A stretch of DNA of 64,000 bases, from NCBI RefSeq assembly GCF_012999535.1, contig NZ_JABBWV010000002.1:310001-374000 (forward strand), given 5' to 3'. The stretch's first letter is position 1. The number at the start of each line of letters is the position of its first letter. A program made the translations under genes and the position numbers. Below the pieces are notes generated by a model, which searched no databases, was not told the DNA's origin, and saw only the letters and a program-made list of their open reading frames with translations. Source of the stretch: Microbispora sp. H11081 (GTDB taxonomy: Bacteria > Actinomycetota > Actinomycetes > Streptosporangiales > Streptosporangiaceae). Below, one piece after another: positions 30,790 to 39,622 of this stretch.

Positions 30790-32100
30790 ATGAGCTCACC
30801 TGAGCACGTTCCCGGCAACGAGAACACCGAGGTACTCCCCGGTAACGGCTGGAGCCAGTTCGGGAGCGCCCCGCCGCGGCACGGGCAGTACACGGGGGCA
30901 TACCAGTCGTACGGCGCCTATGGAAACGGTCCTTATGACACCGCGCAGTTTCCGCCGCCTCCGGCGCGGAAGGGCACGCTGACCGCCCGCCAGAAGGCCG
31001 GCGCGGGGCTGGCCCTGGTGGCGGTGGCCTTGGGCGGCGGGGCCGCCGGCGCTCTCATCGCGAACAGTGTGAACGGCGGGCAGACGGTGATCGCGAGCCC
31101 GGTGGTCAAGGGGGTGTCCAACTCCTCCAGCACCACGATCGCGGCGGTCGCCAAGGCGATCATGCCGTCGGTGGTGTCGATCGAGGTGAAGACCGCCACG
31201 GCCGGCGGCGAGGGGTCCGGTGTCATCCTGTCGGCCGACGGTCTCATCCTGACGAACAACCACGTGGTGAGCGTCGGCGCGGGTGGCGGCGGCACGGTGA
31301 CCGTGAAGTTCAGCGACGGCAAGACCGCCAGCGCCATCATCAAGGGCACCGACCCCACCACGGACCTCGCGGTCATCCAGGCCCAGGGCGTGTCCGGCCT
31401 GACCCCCGCCTCGCTCGGCGACAGCGACAAGCTCCAGGTCGGCGACTCGGTCCTCGCCATCGGCAGCCCGCTGGGACTGGCGGGATCGGTCACCTCCGGC
31501 ATCGTGAGCGCTCTCGACCGCACGCTCACCGAGAGCCCGGAGGAGCAGCAGCCCCAGTTCCCCTGGGGCATGGGGCAGCAGCAGCCGCAGCAGAGCCAGG
31601 CCACGACGATCGGCGGCGTGATCCAGACCGACGCGGCGATCAACCCCGGCAACTCCGGCGGAGCGCTGGTCAACGCCTCTGGGGAGGTCGTCGGCATCAA
31701 CACGGCGATCGCCACCGCCGGCTCCAGTTCCGGCAACATCGGCGTCGGCTTCGCGATCCCCATCAACACCGCGAAGCTCGTGGCCGACCAGCTCATCCAG
31801 ACGGGCAAGGCGACCCACGCCTTCTTCGGCGTGAGCGTCGCCGACGCGGTCGGCGGCTCGGCCGGCGTGTCCGGCGCGGTGGTCAGGTCGATCACGGCCG
31901 GCAGCCCGGCGGAGAAGGCCGGCCTCAGGGAGGGCGACCTGATCACCAAGATCAACGACAAGCTGGTGGACAGCGCGGAGACGCTGGTCGGCACCATCCG
32001 CAGTGCCCGCCCCGGCGACAGGGTGACCGTCACCTTCACCCGTGACGGCAAGGAGAGCACCATCACCACCACGCTCGCGGAGCAGTCGGCCACGAGCTGA
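30790..32100 (+). CDS. Membrane-anchored HtrA-like serine protease with PDZ domain
   Basis: 436 residues, S1C family. A Tyr/Gly/Pro-rich cytoplasmic N-terminus (1-68) precedes one membrane helix (about 70-92). The trypsin-like domain follows outside, with His158 (TNNHVV), Asp192 (TTDLAV) and Ser289 (NPGNSGGAL). A Gln/Pro-rich insertion (about 255-275) lies in a loop. The PDZ domain is FFGVSVADAVGG onward. It serves in envelope protein quality control. GAGGGGG fits ATG 30790; ATG 30784 would leave no spacing. Confidence 0.92.
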   Translation: MSSPEHVPGNENTEVLPGNGWSQFGSAPPRHGQYTGAYQSYGAYGNGPYDTAQFPPPPARKGTLTARQKAGAGLALVAVALGGGAAGALIANSVNGGQTVIASPVVKGVSNSSSTTIAAVAKAIMPSVVSIEVKTATAGGEGSGVILSADGLILTNNHVVSVGAGGGGTVTVKFSDGKTASAIIKGTDPTTDLAVIQAQGVSGLTPASLGDSDKLQVGDSVLAIGSPLGLAGSVTSGIVSALDRTLTESPEEQQPQFPWGMGQQQPQQSQATTIGGVIQTDAAINPGNSGGALVNASGEVVGINTAIATAGSSSGNIGVGFAIPINTAKLVADQLIQTGKATHAFFGVSVADAVGGSAGVSGAVVRSITAGSPAEKAGLREGDLITKINDKLVDSAETLVGTIRSARPGDRVTVTFTRDGKESTITTTLAEQSATS

Positions 32101-32114
32101 CGTCCGCGCGATCG

Positions 32115-32151
32115 TCGCCGGCGGGCCCCCGGGGGGACGGCCCGCCGGCGA
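32115..32151. terminator. Bidirectional hairpin
   Basis: TCGCCGGCGGGCC (32115-32127) pairs exactly with GGCCCGCCGGCGA (32139-32151) between the convergent protease gene and cydC. Confidence 0.75.
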
Positions 32152-32176
32152 TTCGCGTTCCGGGAGGCGACCTCGC

Positions 32177-33880
32177 TCACGCGAGGTGGCGGGTGAGCGC
32201 CTCCGACTCCCACAGGTCCCGGTAGTAGCCGGGCACGGCGACGAGGTCGGCGTGGGTGCCCCGCTGCGCGACCCTGCCGCCCTCCAAAACGACGATCTCG
32301 TCGACCTGCTCGAGGCCGTGCAGCCGATGGGTGACCAGCAGCGTGGTGCGGCCCCTGGTGGCGTCGAGCAGGTCGGCCATCAGCAGGTCGGCCGTGTCCT
32401 CGTCGAGCGCCTCGGCCGGCTCGTCCAGCACCAGGACGGGCGGGTCGTACAGCAGGGCCCGCGCCAGCGCGAGCCGCTGGAGCTGGCCTCCGGAGACCGT
32501 CCGGCCGTCCTCGCCGAGCACCGTGTCCCAGCCGGTGCGCTCGGTCCACGCGTCCAGCCGCGCCCGCCGTACGGCGGCCCTGAGCTCCTCGGCGGAGGCG
32601 TCAGGACCGGCCAGGCGCAGGTTGTCGGCGACCGTGGCCTGGAAGACGTACGGGTCCTGGGTGAGGCCGGTCACGAGCGCCCGCACGTCGTCGGAGGACA
32701 GGCGCCGCACGTCGGCGCCGTTCAGCCGGATCGCGCCCGACTCGAACTCCACGGTCCGCATCAGCGCCGACAGCAGCGTGCTCTTGCCCGCGCCGCTCGG
32801 GCCCACCACCGCGACCCGCCGGCCCGGGGTCAGCGTGAGGCTGACGCCGTTCAGCGCGGGCTCGCGGTCGCCGTGCCGCACCACGAGGTCCTCGACCTCG
32901 ACCGTCAGCGGCGGCTCGGGCGGGGGCGCGGGGTCCGCGGGCTCCCGGACGGCAGGGGGAGTGGCGGCGGTCTCCCCGAGCCTGCGCAGCGCCGCGCGCA
33001 CCCCCGCGAACCGCTCGCCCGCGGCGGCCAGGGGCAGCGCGGGCTCGAAGGCGACCAGCGAGGTCAGGGCGGCCACGGCCGTCGCGACCCGGCCGAGACC
33101 GGCGGCCTGGGCCACCAGCACCACGGCGACGACGGTCAGCCCCTGCGTCAGCATCCCGGCGCCGAGCGCGGCGGCGTTGATCCGAGCCTGTCCCCGCTCC
33201 AGCCGGGCCAGCCGCCCGTCGGCGTCCATCGCCGCCGCCAGCGCCCGGTCCCGCGCGCCGTACGCCGCGAGGTCGGCCGCTCCGTGGACCAGGTCGGCAA
33301 CCCGGGCGGCCAGGTCGGCGCGGGCCGGGGCGACCCGCGCGGACCAGCGCCGGGCGGCCGCCGACGTGACGACGGGCAGCAGCACCCCGGCGGCGAGCAG
33401 GCCGGCGGCGAGCGCGAACGCGGCGGCGGGCAGCAGGAAGGCCGTGACGGCGACGGCCGTGACGCCGGTGACCAGAGCGGCGGCGGCCGGCAGCAGACAG
33501 CGGACGAGCAGGTCCTGCACGGCGTCGGTGTCGTCCACCATCCGGCTGAGCAGGTCGGCGCCGCGCTGCGGCAGCGGCCCGGCGGGGATCAGCGCCCGGT
33601 AGAGGCGCTCACGGGTGCCCGCCTGGGCGCGCAGCGCGACGTCGTGCCCGGCCAGCCGCTCGCCGTACCGGAACACGCCGCGGGTGGTGGCGAACGCCCG
33701 CACGGCCACGATGGCGACCGACAGCGCCGCCAGGGGCGGCTGCTCGGCGGCGCGCGTGATCAGCCAGGCGGCGGACGCGATGAGTGCGACGCCCGCGAGG
33801 TCGGCGGCCGAGCCCGCGAGCGCGGCGAGCACGAGCCGCCGGCCCATTCCGGCGGTCACGGACAGCGGCGGCAGGCTCAT
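32177..33880 (-). CDS. cydC: Thiol reductant ABC exporter subunit CydC
   Basis: 567 residues: six-helix membrane domain, then ATP-binding domain with GPSGAGKST, SGGQLQRLALARALLYDPPVLVLDEP (given in part) and THRL. CydDC exports cysteine and glutathione-like thiols to the outer face of the membrane and is needed to assemble cytochrome bd. The ATG overlaps the cydD stop (ATGA). Last gene of cydA-cydB-cydD-cydC. Confidence 0.93.
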   Translation of the reverse strand: MSLPPLSVTAGMGRRLVLAALAGSAADLAGVALIASAAWLITRAAEQPPLAALSVAIVAVRAFATTRGVFRYGERLAGHDVALRAQAGTRERLYRALIPAGPLPQRGADLLSRMVDDTDAVQDLLVRCLLPAAAALVTGVTAVAVTAFLLPAAAFALAAGLLAAGVLLPVVTSAAARRWSARVAPARADLAARVADLVHGAADLAAYGARDRALAAAMDADGRLARLERGQARINAAALGAGMLTQGLTVVAVVLVAQAAGLGRVATAVAALTSLVAFEPALPLAAAGERFAGVRAALRRLGETAATPPAVREPADPAPPPEPPLTVEVEDLVVRHGDREPALNGVSLTLTPGRRVAVVGPSGAGKSTLLSALMRTVEFESGAIRLNGADVRRLSSDDVRALVTGLTQDPYVFQATVADNLRLAGPDASAEELRAAVRRARLDAWTERTGWDTVLGEDGRTVSGGQLQRLALARALLYDPPVLVLDEPAEALDEDTADLLMADLLDATRGRTTLLVTHRLHGLEQVDEIVVLEGGRVAQRGTHADLVAVPGYYRDLWESEALTRHLA

Positions 33881-35562
33881 CGGGCCTCACCGCCCCGCGT
33901 GGCAACCGGGGAGGCGGGAGCGGGACCCACGGGGACGAGGGCGCCGCCGTCGAGGCGGACGATCCGGTCGGCCAGGTCGATCATGGCGGGGCGGTGCGCG
34001 ACGATGATCGCCGTACGGCCCTCGGCCAGCCTGCGGGTGGCCGCCACGATCGCCGCCTCGCTCCTGCCGTCGAGCCGCGCGGTGGGCTCGTCCAGCAGCA
34101 GCGCCTGCGCGCCGGGGCGGCAGAACGCCCTGGCCAGGGCGACGCGCTGACGCTGGCCCGCCGACAGGTTCGCGCCGCGCTCGCCCAGCGGGGTGTCGTA
34201 TCCCCTGGGCAGCGCGCCGGCGAACTCCGCCACCCGCGCCGCCTCGGCGGCGGCCCTGATCTCCTCGGGCGTGGCCGCGGAGCCGAGCGCGATGTTGTCG
34301 GCGACAGAGGTCGCGAACAGGTGCGGGCGCTGCGGCACGAAGGCCAGCCGCCGCCGCCATTCGTCGAGGTCGAGGCCGGCCAGATCCGTCCCGTCCACGA
34401 GCACCCGCCCCTCGGTCGGGGCCACGAACCCGAGCAGCAGGTGCAGCAGCGTGCTCTTCCCCGCGCCGCTCGGGCCCACGATCGCGACCCGCTCGCCCGG
34501 CTCGATGACGAGCGATACGCGGTCGAGCGCGGCCTCCTCGCGGCCCGGGTAGCGCACGGTGACCTCCTCCAGCCGGATCCGCGGCGGCCCGCTCGCCGCC
34601 GCCGGAGCCGTTGGGGCCGGCGAACGCGACTCCCGCGGCCGCTCCGGGGAGTCGATGACCGCGAACGCCTCGTCGGCGGCGGCGACGCCCTCCATGGCGG
34701 CGTGGAAGCGGGTGCCCATCGCGCGCAGCGGCAGGTACGCCTCCGGGGCAAGCAGCAGCACTAGCAGCGCCGTGCCCAGGTCGAGAGAGCCCGACAGCAG
34801 CCGCAGCCCGACCGGCACCGCGACCAGCGCCAGCGACAGCGACGCGACGAGTTCGAGCACCAGCGACGACAGGAACGCCACCCGCAGTGTGCGCATGGTC
34901 GCGGCGCGGTGGGCCTCGGCCACCTCGCGGATCACCGACGCCTGGTGGCGGGCCCGGCCGAAGGCCCGCAGCGTCGGCAGGCCGCGCACCACGTCGAGGA
35001 AGTGGCCGCCGAGACGGGACAGGGCCCGCCACTGGCGTTCCGTCACGGCCCTGGTGGTCCACCCGACGAGGGCCCCGAAGATCGGGATCAGCGGCAGCGT
35101 GAGCACCACGATCACGGCGGTCGCCAGGTCGGCCACGAAGAGCCGGACGACGACCGCGATCGGCACCACCCCGGCCACCGCGACCGCCGGGAGATAGCCG
35201 GTCAGGTACGGGTCGAGCGCGTCGAGCCCCCGGCCGGTGAGGGTCACCAGCTCACCCGAGCGGTACGCCGGTCCCAGAGCCTCCACCCGGCCGAGCAGCC
35301 GCCGCCGCAGAGCCGACTTCAGCGCCGTGGCCGCCCGGCCCGCGAGCACGCCCTGCGCGGAGCCGAGCAGCCCGCGGGAGGCGACGACGAGCGCGAGGGG
35401 GAACAGCGCGGCGACCGTGAAGCGGCCGGAGAGCACCCCGGCCAGCAACTCCGCCTGCACGAGCACGAGCAGCCCGGCCGCCACCGCCGCCGCCAGGCAG
35501 CAGGCGAGGTGCAGCCGGACGCTCCGCTCGGCGCGGGCCAGCCGGAGGAGATCCTTGTGCAA
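33877..35562 (-). CDS. cydD: Thiol reductant ABC exporter subunit CydD
   Basis: 561 residues from a TTG with GGAG four bases upstream, 10 bp after the cydB stop. An upstream extension in frame would run into cydB. Membrane domain about residues 1-310; ATP domain with GPSGAGKST, LSAGQRQRVALARAF and DEPTARLD. Partner of CydC. The alternating hydrophobic pattern and the gene order are standard for actinobacterial cyd operons. Confidence 0.92.
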   Translation of the reverse strand: MHKDLLRLARAERSVRLHLACCLAAAVAAGLLVLVQAELLAGVLSGRFTVAALFPLALVVASRGLLGSAQGVLAGRAATALKSALRRRLLGRVEALGPAYRSGELVTLTGRGLDALDPYLTGYLPAVAVAGVVPIAVVVRLFVADLATAVIVVLTLPLIPIFGALVGWTTRAVTERQWRALSRLGGHFLDVVRGLPTLRAFGRARHQASVIREVAEAHRAATMRTLRVAFLSSLVLELVASLSLALVAVPVGLRLLSGSLDLGTALLVLLLAPEAYLPLRAMGTRFHAAMEGVAAADEAFAVIDSPERPRESRSPAPTAPAAASGPPRIRLEEVTVRYPGREEAALDRVSLVIEPGERVAIVGPSGAGKSTLLHLLLGFVAPTEGRVLVDGTDLAGLDLDEWRRRLAFVPQRPHLFATSVADNIALGSAATPEEIRAAAEAARVAEFAGALPRGYDTPLGERGANLSAGQRQRVALARAFCRPGAQALLLDEPTARLDGRSEAAIVAATRRLAEGRTAIIVAHRPAMIDLADRIVRLDGGALVPVGPAPASPVATRGGEAR

Positions 35563-35572
35563 CGGTCTCCAA

Positions 35573-36319
35573 TCAGAAGAACGTCGGCAGGGCGCCCCTG
35601 GAGAATGTGCGCCACACCCATACTTGCGCGCCCACGAGGATCGGGGCGAACGGAACCACCATGACACTGAGCACAGTCAGTGCCGGATCCGGGGCGGCGC
35701 CGTCGAGCAGGTGGGCGCCGGCGGCCGCCGTGACCAGGACCGCGGGCGCGGCGGCGGCGCAGGCCGACAGCAGCAGCGCCCGCCCGCCGGCGCGCGGGCC
35801 CTCCCGCAGGCGCCAGGCCGCGAAGGTGCGGCCGTGCCAGGCGAACAGGGCGAGCAGCGCGACGCCTCCCGCGGCGCCCGCGACGACGCCGGGCGCGTCG
35901 AGCGGCCGCAGGCCGCGCGCGACGGCCACAAGGATCGCGCCCCAGGCGAGAGCCAGCCCCGCCGATCCCGCGCACAGCGCGCCGTCCCAGAACAGCCGCC
36001 AGGCGGCGCCGTCGGCCCTGCGGCGGAACCACAGCCCGGCGTCGCGCACGATCCACGCCAGCAGCAGGGCGACGACGAGGGGATAGACGCGGCTCAGCGG
36101 CTGGCTCGCGGGGAACGCGCCGGACAGCACGCCGGCGAGGGCGACCAGCCACACCTCGTTGGCGAGCACGAACGGCGCCATCGCCCCGACGAGGCGGTCG
36201 CGGGCGGCGGGGGAGCGGCCCAGCACGGGCAGCAGCACGCCGAGCCCGATGTCGAAGCCCTCCAGGGCGAAGTAGCCGGCCAGCAGGACGGCGAACGTCA
36301 GGAACCAGAAGATGTCCAT
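35573..36319 (-). CDS. cydB: Cytochrome bd oxidase subunit II (short form)
   Basis: 248 residues, against about 330-380 for usual CydB. Begins MDIFWFLTFAVLLAGYFALEGFDIG, the canonical N-terminus, with ANEVWLVALAGVLSGAFP conserved. About seven hydrophobic segments remain and the end (FAPILVGAQVWVWRTF) still resembles the normal C-terminus, so it looks like a compact version with internal loss rather than a broken gene. It starts 13 bp after cydA. Membrane partner of CydA in quinol oxidation with oxygen reduction at low oxygen. Confidence 0.88.
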   Translation of the reverse strand: MDIFWFLTFAVLLAGYFALEGFDIGLGVLLPVLGRSPAARDRLVGAMAPFVLANEVWLVALAGVLSGAFPASQPLSRVYPLVVALLLAWIVRDAGLWFRRRADGAAWRLFWDGALCAGSAGLALAWGAILVAVARGLRPLDAPGVVAGAAGGVALLALFAWHGRTFAAWRLREGPRAGGRALLLSACAAAAPAVLVTAAAGAHLLDGAAPDPALTVLSVMVVPFAPILVGAQVWVWRTFSRGALPTFF

Positions 36320-36332
36320 GGGAGCGGGTCCT

Positions 36333-37520
36333 CTACAGCGAGTGGGCGGGGGCGGGCTCGGCGGCGACGGGAAGGTCCGCGGCGCCGAGCGCGACCTGTC
36401 CGGGGCCGCGCCGTACGGCGCGGGCGATGAGGACGTAGTCGACGAGGGCGAGCAGCCCGAGCACGCCCGCGAAACCGACGAAGGAGGCGGTGATGTCCGC
36501 GCGGGTCAGCCCGGGGGTGAGCGCGTCGGCCACGGAGAGCTTGCCGTACACCAGCCAGGGCTGGCGGCCCGCCTCGCGGGCGAGCCAGCCGGCGATCGCC
36601 GCGAGAAACGGCAGCGGGGTCATGGCCATGAGGAGCGGGTGCAGCCAGCGCCAGCGGGCCAGCAGGTCGCGGATCAGCAGCGGCGCGAGCACGAACGTCA
36701 CGGCGAACTGGACGAGCTGCCCGATCATGATCATCAGTCCGAGTGCGGTGCCGGGGACCGCCCCGTCGAACTTGCCCGGCTGGACGGACGCGACCGGCCC
36801 GAACTGGGCGTACCCGAACCCGACCGTCAGCAGCGACCCGGCGAGGGAGGTCAGCACGCCGAGGCGCAGGGAGCGGGTGAAGAACTCCCGCTCGGGGGTT
36901 CGCCGGAACAGGTGGTAGGCGGCGGCGCCCATCATGACGAACCCGCCGGCCCACAGGCCGGCGCCCACCACGTGGGGGAGCGCGAAGACGAGGGAGGGGT
37001 TGGTGAACAGCGAGCCGAAGTCGCGCAGCACGAGCCGTCCGCCCTCCTCGGCCGCGCCCGCCGGGTGCTGCAGGAAGGAGTTGGCGACCATGATGAACAG
37101 CGCCGAGGCGTACGCCGTCAGCGTCACCACCCAGATGCACGCCACATGGAGCCCGCGCGGCAGCCGGTGCCAGCCGAAGATCCACAGGCCGAGGAACGTG
37201 GACTCGAGGAAGAAGGCCAGCAGTGTTTCCAGGGCCAGCGGCGCGCCGAACACGTCGCCCGCGTAGCGCGAGAGCCCGCTCCAGCTCAGCCCGAACTGGA
37301 ACTCCATCACGAGCCCGGTGACGATGCCGAGCGCGTAGTTGATCACATAGATCTGCCCCCAGAAGCGGGTCATCCGCTCGTGCAGGGGGTTCCCGCCGAT
37401 GGCGTACCGCGTGTGCATGATCGCCACCAGCGGGGCCAGCCCCAGCGTGAGCACGACGAACAGGAAGTGGAGGCTCCCTGTCACGGCGAACTGCAGCCGG
37501 GCGAGGCCGACGACGTCCAT
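36333..37520 (-). CDS. cydA: Cytochrome bd oxidase subunit I (short Q-loop)
   Basis: 395 residues, shorter than the usual 450-520. Haem-ligand regions are intact: SLHFLFVVLTLGL (His for b595), the PHVVGAGLWAGG histidine and the EAGRQPW block. The quinol-binding loop is very short: FGYAQFGPVASVQPGKFDG keeps the QPxK lysine but has no Glu at the position usually following it (typical QPMKMAAAEA). ATG 37520 has GAGGAGAG upstream; ATG 37541 would add seven residues. Two PadR-type operators lie just upstream. Confidence 0.9.
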   Translation of the reverse strand: MDVVGLARLQFAVTGSLHFLFVVLTLGLAPLVAIMHTRYAIGGNPLHERMTRFWGQIYVINYALGIVTGLVMEFQFGLSWSGLSRYAGDVFGAPLALETLLAFFLESTFLGLWIFGWHRLPRGLHVACIWVVTLTAYASALFIMVANSFLQHPAGAAEEGGRLVLRDFGSLFTNPSLVFALPHVVGAGLWAGGFVMMGAAAYHLFRRTPEREFFTRSLRLGVLTSLAGSLLTVGFGYAQFGPVASVQPGKFDGAVPGTALGLMIMIGQLVQFAVTFVLAPLLIRDLLARWRWLHPLLMAMTPLPFLAAIAGWLAREAGRQPWLVYGKLSVADALTPGLTRADITASFVGFAGVLGLLALVDYVLIARAVRRGPGQVALGAADLPVAAEPAPAHSL

Positions 37521-37541
37521 AGGTCTCTCCTCGACGTCCAT

Positions 37542-37573
37542 AAGTAGACTGCCTACATGTAGACAGCCTACAT
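37542..37573. promoter_or_regulatory. Two overlapping PadR-type operators
   Basis: GTAG-ACTGC-CTAC (37544-37556) and ATGTAG-ACAGC-CTACAT (37557-37573) are inverted repeats with the same spacing, centred 15 bp apart. They lie between divergent cydA and padR, next to the padR -10 and over the likely cydA promoter, so PadR probably represses both. Confidence 0.65.
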
Positions 37574-37574
37574 A

Positions 37575-37580
37575 TAGAAT
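37575..37580 (+). promoter_or_regulatory. -10 of the padR transcript
   Basis: TAGAAT ends six bases before a GTG at 37587, the leaderless spacing. It abuts the second PadR operator. Confidence 0.5.
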
Positions 37581-37586
37581 GGGCGC

Positions 37587-37616
37587 GTGAAGAACCGGGA
37601 TAGGCTGCGGCCGTGA
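37587..37616 (+). CDS. Nine-codon leaderless upstream reading frame coupled to padR
   Basis: GTG at the predicted transcription start opens VKNRDRLRP and stops at TGA 37614-37616, which overlaps the padR GTG at 37613 (GTGA). padR has only a weak ribosome site, so termination-reinitiation may start its translation. Visible in the sequence; translation itself is inferred. Confidence 0.4.
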   Translation: MKNRDRLRP

Positions 37617-37936
37617 ACGCCGACGCGCTCCGGGGCCATATGGACGCCCTGCTGCTCTCCGTGGTGGAGCACGAGCCGCTGCACGGCTACGCGATCATCG
37701 AGGCCCTGCGCGAGCGCAGCGGCGGCGCCCTGGACGTGCCGACCGGCACGGTCTACCCCGCGCTGCGCAGGCTGGAGCGGGCCGGGCTGCTCGCCGGTGA
37801 ATGGGCCTCCGACGGCGGGCGCAGGCGGCGGACCTACCGCCTCACCGACGCCGGGCGCAAGGCGCTGGCGGGGGAGCGGTCGGCCTGGCGGTCGTTCACG
37901 ACCGCGATAGGGAGGGTCCTCGATCCGCTGCGCTGA
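37613..37936 (+). CDS. PadR-family transcriptional regulator
   Basis: 107 residues, a single winged-helix PadR domain. MDALLLSVVEHEPLHGYAIIEALRERSGG and VPTGTVYPALRRLERAGLL are the family signature; the C-terminal dimer helix is short. It diverges from cydABDC across two operators, so control of the bd oxidase is likely. Its last 41 bp overlap the end of the convergent HAAS-domain gene. PadR proteins commonly sit next to HAAS partners. Confidence 0.92.
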   Translation: MNADALRGHMDALLLSVVEHEPLHGYAIIEALRERSGGALDVPTGTVYPALRRLERAGLLAGEWASDGGRRRRTYRLTDAGRKALAGERSAWRSFTTAIGRVLDPLR

Positions 37937-38612
37937 GCGCGGGCACCGCCATGGTGCAGCGCAGGCAGCGCGTCGCGTGGTACAGCTGCGCCGCCGAGAG
38001 CACGTAGCTGAACAGGGCCACCGCCAGCCCGGGCAGGTAGCCGGTGAAGCCCACGGGGCCCTGCGCGGCCGCCGCCAGCGCCAGGCCCATCGCCCCGACC
38101 AGCGGGGTCTGGACCCACACGAACACGCCGAGCCACCGGGTGAGCAGCGCGGGACGGCGGAAGCGCCGCGACCCGCGCCCGAGTGCGAGCAGCGCGAGGC
38201 CGCCCACGACCCCCACGCCGAGCTGGATCAGGTCCACCGTCCTGGCCAGGAGCCCGAACCAATCCGGTTTGACCTGCTCGATCCGCGGTGTTTCGGGGAA
38301 GACCCGCCAGATCACCGCCCACAGGAACGCGGTGAGCGGCACGCTGAGGAACAGCAGCCCCGCCGTCCGCCTGCCCTGGCTCACCGCCAGTTCCGCCTGG
38401 AAACCCGGCGCGATCTCGGACACGGTCCCGAAGTCGGAGACCGCCAGGCGCTCGGCCTCGGCCCGGGGCAGGCCCTCGCTCTCGTACACCTCGGCGGCGT
38501 CCAGCAGGCTGTCGCGCGCCTCGGCCAGCAGGTCGCGCCTGGCGCCGCGCGGCCCGCGCAGCGCACGGCGCATCGACGCGACGTGCTCGTCGATCGGACC
38601 CGCGTTCGCCAT
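37896..38612 (-). CDS. HAAS-domain (permease-prefix-like) membrane protein
   Basis: 238 residues. The N-terminal 90 residues are helical and charged, with LRGPRGARRDLLAEARDSLLDAAEVYE and RAEAERLAVSDFG (given in part), the HAAS/permease-prefix signature. Four hydrophobic segments follow. HAAS proteins are linked with PadR regulators and are thought to pass signals at the membrane. GGGGAGGGG precedes the ATG. Tail-to-tail overlap with padR is 41 bp. Confidence 0.75.
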   Translation of the reverse strand: MANAGPIDEHVASMRRALRGPRGARRDLLAEARDSLLDAAEVYESEGLPRAEAERLAVSDFGTVSEIAPGFQAELAVSQGRRTAGLLFLSVPLTAFLWAVIWRVFPETPRIEQVKPDWFGLLARTVDLIQLGVGVVGGLALLALGRGSRRFRRPALLTRWLGVFVWVQTPLVGAMGLALAAAAQGPVGFTGYLPGLAVALFSYVLSAAQLYHATRCLRCTMAVPALSAADRGPSLSRS

Positions 38613-39072
38613 CGCCCCTCCCCGTTCCGCCGCAAGGCTACGGCCGGAGGATCCGGGGGCGCATCAGGGTGGTCCCTGAGACGGTGTCAGGGGAAGGCCG
38701 GGAACCCGGGCCGAAGGTCCCGCGCCGCGCGAGCCGTACGGCACTGCCGCCACGGGCCGCCGCGCGGTGTTCTTGTGGGGTGTCGTCGTGGAGTGGTGTC
38801 GTGGAGTGGTGTCGTGGCATGGCAAGGAATGGGCCCGTGGCCGCCCCGGGGTCGGCAAAGGGCCGTACCGGCAGCACAGGGATTCGCGGATACCCTGTTC
38901 TCGGGTGCGGTCCAGCCTCCCAAAACATGGGCCTGTCCCCGCCGTCACCCGAGGTACAGACGGTGTTCCTGGGTACAGGGATGCTCGTGGGCGGTGTCGT
39001 CTGACCGTTTCGCCGCGGCAACGTCCTGTTAACCCTGTACGGCGAGACTGAGAGCGGAGAGCGAGGCGGAAC
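38613..39072. other. Gene-free region with a short tandem repeat
   Basis: 460 bp without a convincing gene. GTGGAGTGGTGTC occurs twice in tandem (38788-38813), with a degenerate copy just upstream. CAGGGAT and ATACCCTG form a weak stem near 38876-38898. A 111-codon plus-strand frame (38669-39004) lacks actinomycete codon bias. It probably carries the promoter of the universal stress gene at 39073. Confidence 0.5.
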
Positions 39073-39543
39073 GTGAACCAGCCGAAGATCGTGGTGGGCA
39101 TCAACGGATCGATGGCGTCGCAGGCCGCACTGCGGTGGGCCGCCGCCGAGGGCGCGCTGCGCGGCGCGCGGGTCGAAGCGGTGTACGCCTGGGAGTGGAC
39201 GGGCGGGTTGCACGCCCACTACGCGCCGATCGCCAGCCGCACCTCACGCGAGGACGAGCACGGCAGGGCGCTCGACGTCGCGGGCCAGGCCGTCGCGGAG
39301 CTCGGCGAGCGCCATGTCGAGCCGGTGGTGGTCGAGGGGCCGCCTGCGCAGGTCCTGCTGCGGGCGACCGAGGGCGCCGACCTGCTGGTGCTCGGTGCGC
39401 ACGAGGCGGAGTCCGAGCCCTATCCCGTGCTCAACCCGGTCGTGTCCGCCTGCCTGCTGCGGGCCAGGTGCCCCGTCGTCGTCGTGCTGCCCGGCATGGA
39501 GCACGACCGCCGTCCCGGAATGCTCGCCGGCAGCAGATCCTGA
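39073..39543 (+). CDS. Universal stress protein, single domain
   Basis: 156 residues. KIVVGINGSMASQAALRWAAAEGALRGA is the USP N-terminus. The later block LLVLGAHEAESEPYPVLNPVVSACLLRARCPVVVV lacks the complete GxxGxxxxxxxxxG(S/T) ATP-binding motif, so nucleotide binding is doubtful. GTG with GAGGCGGA upstream. Followed 79 bp later by a tandem-domain USP. Confidence 0.88.
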   Translation: MNQPKIVVGINGSMASQAALRWAAAEGALRGARVEAVYAWEWTGGLHAHYAPIASRTSREDEHGRALDVAGQAVAELGERHVEPVVVEGPPAQVLLRATEGADLLVLGAHEAESEPYPVLNPVVSACLLRARCPVVVVLPGMEHDRRPGMLAGSRS

Positions 39544-39580
39544 TCTGATCCCCCCGCAGGCCGGACGTCCCGCCGGTCTA

Positions 39581-39594
39581 GGGACTTTCCGCCC
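39581..39594 (+). promoter_or_regulatory. DosR/DevR-like box before the second USP gene
   Basis: GGGACTTTCCGCCC matches the mycobacterial DosR core GGGACTTTNGGCCC at 13 of 14 positions, 28 bp before the ATG. USP genes are classic members of hypoxia regulons. Confidence 0.5.
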
Positions 39595-39622
39595 TGCCGG
39601 GCCGCGCGGCCCGCGGCGGAGC

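Noticed and set aside
38669-39004. 111-codon frame upstream of the universal stress gene
   Set aside because: No clear ribosome site, weak third-position GC bias and no similarity to a known protein.
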